From positions 99,712 through 126,561 of the IMG/VR virus record IMGVR_UViG_3300033143_002040: a stretch of DNA of 26,850 bases; one strand, given 5' to 3'. A program made the position numbers and the translations under genes. The notes under the pieces are model-generated. The model worked only from the letters and a program-made list of their open reading frames with translations. It was not told where the DNA came from and made no database searches. The DNA comes from a virus. Shown piece by piece: positions 13,193 through 18,258 of the stretch. The stretch's first letter is position 1, and each line of letters opens with the position of its first letter.

Positions 13193-13458
13193 AATACATT
13201 ACTTACCAAGTACGCTATGCAATCGTGCGCGGAGACATGCAATCTACGCGCACGTACCTCATGCAAATGAATCCATACAGCATAGGCATGTCATATGTTA
13301 GGTCTGATGCATTGATTTTTGACAACGAGGAAGAAATTAAAACTACCATTGTTGAAGCTAAGAATAATGATTATGATGAAAATGATTACGAAGCTGATAA
13401 TTGGATTATCGAACCCATAACAGAAAAAGAAGTGTTCGTGCAAAGATTAACGCGGTGA
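13189..13458 (+). CDS. MKYxI family paralogue 5 with ITEKEVFVQRLTR tail
   Basis: An 89-aa protein that starts MKYITYQVRYAIVRGD by ATGA overlap. The middle DALIFDNEEEIKTTIVEAK is closely similar to EALIFDSKKECQTFIKDN of paralogue 3, then an acidic stretch with D-Y-D-E-N-D-Y-E, then EPITEKEVFVQRLTR at the C-terminus. The tail is strikingly like the leader EITKKEFIQGLK of the late gene 599-946. An upstream ATG at 13174 overlaps the previous gene and is rejected. Function unknown. Confidence 0.8.
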   Translation: MKYITYQVRYAIVRGDMQSTRTYLMQMNPYSIGMSYVRSDALIFDNEEEIKTTIVEAKNNDYDENDYEADNWIIEPITEKEVFVQRLTR

Positions 13459-13586
13459 GTGTAATATTTGGAATTTTTATTGTTGTAATTTTGCTCACGA
13501 TTGCAAATTTACTCAATGAAATATTAAGTGAGCTACGATTAGCTAAGAGAGACAGGGAAGATGCAAGTTCACAGAGGAAGGGTTGA
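13455..13586 (+). CDS. 43-aa single-pass membrane protein (GTG start)
   Basis: GTG at 13455 overlaps the previous stop as GTGA. The product MSVIFGIFIVVILLTIANLL has one membrane segment (residues 2-22), followed by a charged helix (EILSELRLAKRDRED) and a basic end. A longer reading from ATG at 13401 would lie inside the previous gene and is rejected. The anchor plus coiled-coil form is seen in many tiny phage proteins. No function can be assigned. Confidence 0.62.
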   Translation: MSVIFGIFIVVILLTIANLLNEILSELRLAKRDREDASSQRKG

Positions 13587-13589
13587 AAG

Positions 13590-13874
13590 GTGAGTGAAGA
13601 AGTTATCTCAGTTGTGAAGTGGGTTAACAGAACAAAGGTAGCTGGTATGTATTGTTATTACGGTAAAACTGAGTTTGGCAGCGGAGATAATGAACCAGGA
13701 AGATACGCTACATTCTTAGAGGCAATCGCACTTGAGATTGAATCAAAGTATCGTCAGATTGAAGAATTAGATTGTCAAGGAGAGTGGTGCGGGAAGTCTC
13801 CTAATAAGCATGACGATGGACTGTGTGGTGTTTGTAAGATGCAGAAAGAATTATTTGTAGACAAGTTAGGTTGA
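13590..13874 (+). CDS. Cys-rich protein with LFVDKLG tail (GTG start)
   Basis: A 94-aa protein starting at GTG with GAGGAAGGG upstream. The N-terminal half is beta-rich with a helix (FLEAIALEIESKYRQIEELD). The second half has four cysteines in the order C-Q-G-E-W-C and CGVCK, probably one zinc site, and it ends MQKELFVDKLG, the shared C-terminal tail. It therefore joins a putative zinc module to the tail of the MKYxI family. Position between two membrane genes is unremarkable. Function unknown. Confidence 0.72.
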   Translation: MSEEVISVVKWVNRTKVAGMYCYYGKTEFGSGDNEPGRYATFLEAIALEIESKYRQIEELDCQGEWCGKSPNKHDDGLCGVCKMQKELFVDKLG

Positions 13875-13878
13875 TATT

Positions 13879-14160
13879 ATGAATTTCTTTGAATGGTACG
13901 GAACAGGAATTGTAATCATACTAGCATTGTTTTGTTGGCAAGCATATACATTAAACGACACAATAATGAAAGCAGTAGATGAAGTGTATGATATATTCAT
14001 ACGCAGAGCAGATGGATTATCAACTAGTCTTCTACTTGTACTCGCATTGTTAGGTCCATTATTGATTCCAGCAATAGCATACTTTAAATTTCGTGAATGG
14101 CAAGATAGTTTAGCAGTAGATGATGATGACAATATAGATTATCCTTGGAGGGATGAATGA
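13879..14160 (+). CDS. Two-segment membrane protein with acidic C-terminus
   Basis: A 93-aa protein with hydrophobic segments at about residues 8-26 (GTGIVIILALFCWQAY) and 49-69 (SLLLVLALLGPLLIPAIAYF), and an acidic soluble end (LAVDDDDNIDYPWRDE). The loop between the segments is charged (KAVDEVYDIFIRRAD). It overlaps the next gene by ATGA. The topology could suit a holin but the motif-free sequence gives no proof. Confidence 0.75.
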   Translation: MNFFEWYGTGIVIILALFCWQAYTLNDTIMKAVDEVYDIFIRRADGLSTSLLLVLALLGPLLIPAIAYFKFREWQDSLAVDDDDNIDYPWRDE

Positions 14161-14465
14161 ACATTAGCATGTACAGAAAGGTCTTAGGATACATGGGTGG
14201 TGACAAGAAACAACCTATCTATCAGCATATGCCAGGAGCGTTAGTGACTCAAGCATTCATTCATTGCAGTCAATGTATGGCAGCTATCAGCGGTCAAAAT
14301 GGTCCTCGTAGGGATGCATGGTGCATCAAGTGTACAGATGAAAAGGTTGAGACTGATGCGGAGGCAAAGAAGGTAGCTAGAAAGAAAGCTACTGCTGATG
14401 CGCTAGCTAAAAAGAAAGCAGAATTAGAAGCAGCAGCAAAGAAAAAGAAAGCGGAAGAAGAATGA
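14157..14465 (+). CDS. Zinc-finger protein with Lys/Ala-rich helical tail
   Basis: A 102-aa protein. CSQC (residues 37-40) and CIKC (56-59) make a four-cysteine zinc site. From about residue 65 on the protein is a continuous Ala/Lys/Glu helix (KKVARKKATADALAKKKAEL and onward) that ends AEEE. The helix is strongly basic and could bind nucleic acid or form a coiled coil. The coding DNA there is purine-rich (repeated aaagaaagc-like words), consistent with growth by slippage. ATGA overlaps on both sides. Function unknown. Confidence 0.75.
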   Translation: MNISMYRKVLGYMGGDKKQPIYQHMPGALVTQAFIHCSQCMAAISGQNGPRRDAWCIKCTDEKVETDAEAKKVARKKATADALAKKKAELEAAAKKKKAEEE

Positions 14466-14794
14466 ACGAATGGCAACAAGTAGGCAGATTAGTTAGCAGT
14501 TACGAGAAAGGTGAGCTTCGTTTCGTTGTATTGAAGTCTCGTGGTACAGGCAAAAGTATGATTGCACAAAATATGATACGATTCAGTGACTCATGGACAA
14601 AATGGAAAGATGAATGGTCGTGGAAGCCTCGCGTATCTAGCAGAAGTGGTAATATAATTTGGGGCAACATTATGGTACGAAAGAGCAAGTTTGTTCTTAG
14701 TAACTTTGGCCGAGAAGTGATTGAATATGCATCACCAAACGAAGCACTAAAACAGCAGAGAGAAGAATTTAAGGAGATATTAAGTCGTGGCTAA
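14462..14794 (+). CDS. Basic, Trp-rich small protein
   Basis: A 110-aa protein starting MNEWQQVGRLVSSYEKGE by ATGA overlap. It has a beta-like FVVLKSRGTGKSMIAQNM (about residues 21-38), a run of tryptophans (SWTKWKDEWSWKPR), then N-I-I-W-G-N-I-M-V-R-K-S and a C-terminal helix. GTGKS looks like part of a P-loop, but the upstream Gly is missing and the protein is too short for a complete NTPase. The basic, aromatic composition suggests nucleic-acid binding. No family is recognised. Confidence 0.74.
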   Translation: MNEWQQVGRLVSSYEKGELRFVVLKSRGTGKSMIAQNMIRFSDSWTKWKDEWSWKPRVSSRSGNIIWGNIMVRKSKFVLSNFGREVIEYASPNEALKQQREEFKEILSRG

Positions 14795-15053
14795 AAGAAT
14801 TGACATCGGTGAGAAATCATTTAGATTACGCAGAGGCGTACTCGTAGAGATACCTAAGAAATGGATAGGTAAAACTCTTAGCGATCAAACGAAACGTAAG
14901 CGTCAAAGCAAACTAACACGCAAACAAAAGAATCAAGGGTTTGGTAGAGTTTGGAAAAATCCTAGCAAAGAAATAGGCTGGGGCACATGTATGTATCTGC
15001 GCCGCAGTCGTGGTGAAGATGTTTTTAATGAGGTTGATGAACATGAATACTAA
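14787..15053 (+). CDS. Very basic small protein (GTG start)
   Basis: An 88-aa protein beginning at GTG 14787 with AAGGAG about ten bases before it, overlapping the previous gene by eight bases. The centre is extremely rich in Lys and Arg (QTKRKRQSKLTRKQKNQ), followed by aromatic and Gly residues (GFGRVWKNPSKEIGWG). It is probably nucleic-acid or nucleoid binding, though ribosome binding is also possible. The end turns acidic (EDVFNEVDEHEY). No family is recognised. Confidence 0.7.
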   Translation: MAKRIDIGEKSFRLRRGVLVEIPKKWIGKTLSDQTKRKRQSKLTRKQKNQGFGRVWKNPSKEIGWGTCMYLRRSRGEDVFNEVDEHEY

Positions 15054-15345
15054 ACGAGTAGTTGAAGACATGGGAGATCGTCTAGAGCAAGAGTATCCTG
15101 ACATCAAACCTAAAAAGATTACTGGCGATTATCTTGCAACAGTGAGCGAGATAGAAACAGGTTCTTACGAAGTTGCAGCACATCTGAAATGGATGATTGA
15201 GCAAATGAAAGAAATGGATGAATACGCCCAAGATGATTTTGACGCATGGGGTAAACAGATGCGTTGGATAGGATTCATACAAGGTGCTCTTTGGGGTCTC
15301 GGTTATGTTTCAATTGATGAGTGGCGGGAGTTGAACATTGAGTGA
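15043..15345 (+). CDS. Acidic helical protein, 100 aa
   Basis: The start is set at ATG 15043 because GAGG lies nine bases upstream; the ATG at 15037 would be too close to it. The product starts MNTKRVVEDMGDRLEQEYPD. A long helix follows (AAHLKWMIEQMKEMDEYAQD), with a hydrophobic C-terminal part (WIGFIQGALWGLGYVSIDEW) that could be an amphipathic or membrane-touching segment. It overlaps the previous gene by 11 bases. No family is recognised. Confidence 0.72.
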   Translation: MNTKRVVEDMGDRLEQEYPDIKPKKITGDYLATVSEIETGSYEVAAHLKWMIEQMKEMDEYAQDDFDAWGKQMRWIGFIQGALWGLGYVSIDEWRELNIE

Positions 15346-15346
15346 C

Positions 15347-15589
15347 ATGAAATATATAGTTCAAGTATTTAACGGTAGAGGATACGAATATTTTTCTGGT
15401 AGTGCGAATCCTCACACTGGTTACTACGGTGGATTTGACACTTGTTTGCACCAAGCAACATTATTTGAATCTGAACATGTAGCACAGTCAACATTAGCAT
15501 ATCTCAGACAAGTAGGAATGGCAATGGGCATCGGTGAAGTGATTGCAAAGACAGATGCAGAAATATTCAAAATTAAGCTGAAAGGCTAA
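15347..15589 (+). CDS. MKYxI family paralogue 6 with IFKIKLKG tail
   Basis: An 80-aa protein from ATG 15347: MKYIVQVFNGRGYEYFSG (strand), ATLFESEHVAQSTLAYLRQ (aromatic-Ser then helix), and IAKTDAEIFKIKLKG at the C-terminus. It is the last gene of the long accessory operon. The stop is followed by about 70 non-coding bases with new promoter signals. TTG at 15338 is a weaker alternative start. Function unknown. Confidence 0.8.
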   Translation: MKYIVQVFNGRGYEYFSGSANPHTGYYGGFDTCLHQATLFESEHVAQSTLAYLRQVGMAMGIGEVIAKTDAEIFKIKLKG

Positions 15590-15606
15590 TAGTGGAAAAA
15601 TAGTGG

Positions 15607-15635
15607 TTGCTATATAAATAGCAGCATGTTATAAT
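15607..15635 (+). promoter_or_regulatory. Possible sigma70-type promoter overlapping a late box
   Basis: TTGCTA (15607-15612) and TATAAT (15630-15635) are spaced by 17 bases. The -10 is perfect and the -35 matches only in part. The spacer contains a perfect T4 late box (15613-15620), and TGCTAT-ataa-ATAGCA forms a six-base inverted repeat over it. The gene it serves is 15660-15899. Confidence 0.5.
15613..15620 (+). promoter_or_regulatory. T4-type late promoter, perfect TATAAATA
   Basis: TATAAATA followed by GCAGCA, which resembles the ACAGCA that follows the box in the two minus-strand late promoters. It lies about 40 bases before the ATG of 15660-15899, a normal distance. Confidence 0.72.
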
Positions 15636-15659
15636 TGTTTTTTAATCAGAGTGATAATC

Positions 15660-15899
15660 ATGGCCAAGATGAAGAAAGAAGAAATCGCAGTTAAATTTGC
15701 AACATTGTCCGATGTAGCAAAAACCAAAAATATCAAAAACAAGAACAAACGTTTTCTTCCTATGTCACACGTTAGGAACAGCAAACTTCAAGAGTTTGGA
15801 CTGTATGACTATGTGACGAAACGTTACACTTTGGGTAGCATTCATTCTGCGAAAGCTCAAACTATTCTCAAAGAAATGAGAGAAATGTTGGATAAATAA
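15660..15899 (+). CDS. Small basic late protein
   Basis: A 79-aa basic protein starting MAKMKKEEIAVKFATLSDVA. ATG 15660 is preferred to GTG 15651 because GAGTGA lies upstream at a workable distance. The body has KTKNIKNKNKRFLPMSHVR and then KLQEFGLYDYVTKRYTLGS, followed by a helix. Its own late box (15613-15620) suggests late expression. The basic character would suit DNA or capsid interior contact. The last codons contain the next late box (GATAAATAA encodes D-K-stop). No family is recognised. Confidence 0.74.
   Translation: MAKMKKEEIAVKFATLSDVAKTKNIKNKNKRFLPMSHVRNSKLQEFGLYDYVTKRYTLGSIHSAKAQTILKEMREMLDK
15891..15898 (+). promoter_or_regulatory. Possible T4-type late promoter
   Basis: GATAAATA overlaps the final codons of the preceding gene and is followed by ACTACATA. 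It lies about 27 bases before the GTG of the next gene. The match is the same as in the two minus-strand late promoters, but since D-K-stop forces part of the sequence it is less certain. Confidence 0.5.
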
Positions 15900-15924
15900 C
15901 TACATAAAACGCATCGGAGTAATC

Positions 15925-16269
15925 GTGTCAAAAACACCCACTTTTCATCATATTATTGGGCTGCGTTTAATAGCAGAGAAACGACATCATCACAAACCTA
16001 TGACAGAAGAACAAAAAGATGATCGTGACCCGAACGATCCTGTAAAGATTTCATTTAATGTTAAAGATGAATCAATGGAACCTTGGTTTGACAAACGAAT
16101 TGCTGATCTAAAAGAGTACGATCCAGGATTCTATTGTCAGATTAACAGTTGGCTGCACGGAGCACTCTATACACTATCTACAACTCGCAAACACCTAGAA
16201 CACGAAGAATTCAAGAAATTTATGTTCCAAGTAAAACTCAAGTTGGGTGAAGATGTCAAAATACGGTGA
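15925..16269 (+). CDS. Small hypothetical late protein (GTG start)
   Basis: A 114-aa protein starting at GTG with GGAG five bases before it: MSKTPTFHHIIGLRLIAEK. It has a His-rich start, an acidic middle (EEQKDDRDPNDP) and helices (LHGALYTLSTTRKHLEHEEF). Near the end, FMFQVKLKLGED resembles the LFxxxLKG tail but is six residues from the C-terminus. Probably late, from the box at 15891-15898. It overlaps the next gene by 17 bases. No family is recognised. Confidence 0.74.
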   Translation: MSKTPTFHHIIGLRLIAEKRHHHKPMTEEQKDDRDPNDPVKISFNVKDESMEPWFDKRIADLKEYDPGFYCQINSWLHGALYTLSTTRKHLEHEEFKKFMFQVKLKLGEDVKIR

Positions 16270-16588
16270 GAAAAAAGTAACAGAAAAGTTTTACCGCATG
16301 ACATTTAGTGTAGGCGAAGTCACAGAAAAAGAAATAGCAGATATACGCAAAATCATGCAAAAATTAGAGAAGATTGATGGTGTCATGCGTTGCTTCCAAA
16401 ATATTGATCGTGCGACAAACAGAAGCTTAGATCAGCAATTGTGGCAAGCAGAAATGGAAGGCTCTGATTTTACAATATACTACAGAGAAAATTGTGAAGC
16501 AGCACTAAACAAATTGTTATTCAAACTGAAACTAAAATACCCTGACTTCTCGCTCTGTAAAGAAGAAACACTACAATCTTATATTTAA
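16253..16588 (+). CDS. Small hypothetical late protein
   Basis: A 111-aa protein from ATG 16253 (MSKYGEKKVTEKFYRM); GTG at 16247 is an alternative. Helices dominate: EKEIADIRKIMQKLEKIDG and EAALNKLLFKLKLKYPD, the latter again with an F-x-x-x-L-K motif as in the preceding gene. The two proteins may be distant paralogues. Its stop overlaps the stop of gp5 on the other strand (16585-16588), so the two transcripts converge with no room for a terminator between them. No family is recognised. Confidence 0.74.
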   Translation: MSKYGEKKVTEKFYRMTFSVGEVTEKEIADIRKIMQKLEKIDGVMRCFQNIDRATNRSLDQQLWQAEMEGSDFTIYYRENCEAALNKLLFKLKLKYPDFSLCKEETLQSYI

Positions 16589-18258
16589 CTCTCAGGTGTA
16601 CTATCTTGTCCGCCTGTGTTTGTATGTTCAGGACAGGGCTCATACGTCAAGAACCTTCCTACCATTGTTAGCACTGGCTGAGTCAATCGTGTATCATTGA
16701 CTGGCGGGACAAAATTAAGTAACACGTTTGTCTTTGATTCTGGCTCTGTCGGTGTCGCAGGGACTGCTGCTGTAGCAACACCTGCTGTAGGTCCAGAAAC
16801 ACTACCACTACCGCCAGTTCCTATAAACGGTAAAGTCTTACCAGCAGAAGAACCGCTAGAAATAACATGATCGTGACCATTTAATGCATTAAGACTTGTA
16901 GTTGAAGTCTTAACATCGCCGCCTGCTGTTATGTTGCCACCAGCAGCGATCTTACCTGTTGTTCCAATACCAGAACTTGCAACATCAAAATTAGAACTGC
17001 CTACGCCAAAGACACCATTTGTTGACATCGTGATACCGCTTGTTGCATTTACATCAAGTGAACCTGTCGCTGTCAGTATTTGATTGCCGCCAACTAATAG
17101 ACTATCATCGCCGATAACATTTGTTGTACGATTGCCTGTGATAGAAGTAGTCACATCACCTACGAGTACAGTAGTTGTCATGCTTCCTTGTACTGATGTA
17201 GTTGTAAGATCATTCGCAGCTTCGATAATAATGTCTCCGCCTTCTCCGACTAACGGTGCTCCTACTGCTGCCGTTTCAATAGGTATGCCCGTATCAGGAA
17301 CTGGCAGCTTATCTGCTGCTGCTTTAATAAGAATGTTACGTCCTGCTTCAATGTTAATATCTTGGTCAGCACGAAAGTTTATATCTTTAACTGATCGTAC
17401 ACTCATACTTTGTGCAGCGTAAATATCAAAGTTACCTTCAGCATCCATTTGCATCCAGCTTGTGCCAAGCTTATTGATTGCATATACAATACCGTTAGTC
17501 TCATCTACTAAAAACTGTGCTCCACTCTTTGTACGTATGCGAATGTGTTCACTACCTACGCCATCATCCATAACAAATACTGAACCGCCTAGACGTTTTC
17601 CAGGAGCATCTTCATTCTTTGGCCCAGGTGTTAGCATACCGTACACCTCTGACGGCGACTCGCGACGGGCGCCACTAGTAGATACTCCTCGTATTTGATC
17701 GTGAATTAAACCTTGAGCATTAATGCCTTCTGCAATTGTTATAGCAGCAGGTCTTTTGGAAGCATCAGTCTTAGTCCCAGGTGCTTGCTTATTATACTCA
17801 GCAGTTGGTGCATCAGTTGTTGGAAATTGAAATGTACTACCTGCGGGTATCCCAGGAACCATTTGATTCATAAACTGTTGATACAAACAACCCATCACGA
17901 CTCCGCGAGTAGGATCACCATTTGCAAACATGACTGTAACTTGATTGTCTAGATCAGGCGGTACAGCCCAAAAGCCGTAGCTTGTTTGTGTTTGTGAATC
18001 TAGCTGTTCATTATTTCCTAATAGCTTAGGACTAGTTGCTCCAGCAAACGGAGATGAATAAGATACAGTTAGCCAACCCGTCTTATCTTCCTCTTGTGAG
18101 CCGAACTCAGGAATCCAAATTTGCAAGCGTCCCATCTTCTGTATATCAGCATTAGCTTTGACATAGCCAATATACATTCCATCATATCGTTTTGATCGAC
18201 CGACTGTATCATATGCTTTATCTGTTTTAGTTGTGCGTGTAAGTTTAGCCATCGTCAT
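16585..18258 (-). CDS. gp5: Baseplate spike protein gp5-like, without lysozyme domain
   Basis: A 557-aa protein. Residues about 20-130 form the OB-fold (YDGMYIGYVKANADIQKMGR, LQIWIPEFGS, then QVTVMFANGDPTRGVVMGC). The middle has the gp5/VgrG spike signature GGSVFVMDDGVGSEHIRIRT, then repeats of the type DINFRADQDINIEAGRNILI, which build the triple beta-helix needle. A GHDHV motif lies near the end. T4 gp5 has a lysozyme domain between OB-fold and helix; none is visible here. It overlaps the hub gene by 14 bases; ATG 18252 is an alternative start. It is the last gene of the late operon from 22504-22511. Confidence 0.9.
   Translation of the reverse strand: MTMAKLTRTTKTDKAYDTVGRSKRYDGMYIGYVKANADIQKMGRLQIWIPEFGSQEEDKTGWLTVSYSSPFAGATSPKLLGNNEQLDSQTQTSYGFWAVPPDLDNQVTVMFANGDPTRGVVMGCLYQQFMNQMVPGIPAGSTFQFPTTDAPTAEYNKQAPGTKTDASKRPAAITIAEGINAQGLIHDQIRGVSTSGARRESPSEVYGMLTPGPKNEDAPGKRLGGSVFVMDDGVGSEHIRIRTKSGAQFLVDETNGIVYAINKLGTSWMQMDAEGNFDIYAAQSMSVRSVKDINFRADQDINIEAGRNILIKAAADKLPVPDTGIPIETAAVGAPLVGEGGDIIIEAANDLTTTSVQGSMTTTVLVGDVTTSITGNRTTNVIGDDSLLVGGNQILTATGSLDVNATSGITMSTNGVFGVGSSNFDVASSGIGTTGKIAAGGNITAGGDVKTSTTSLNALNGHDHVISSGSSAGKTLPFIGTGGSGSVSGPTAGVATAAVPATPTEPESKTNVLLNFVPPVNDTRLTQPVLTMVGRFLTYEPCPEHTNTGGQDSTPES

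Noticed and set aside
14462-14794. GTGKS at residues 28-32 looks like a Walker A motif
   Set aside because: The residue that should be Gly or Ala four positions before GK is Lys, no Walker B is visible, and 110 aa is too short for a P-loop NTPase.
16580-16595. Terminator between convergent genes 16253-16588 and gp5
   Set aside because: The two stops overlap and no GC-rich hairpin with a T-run is present at the junction.
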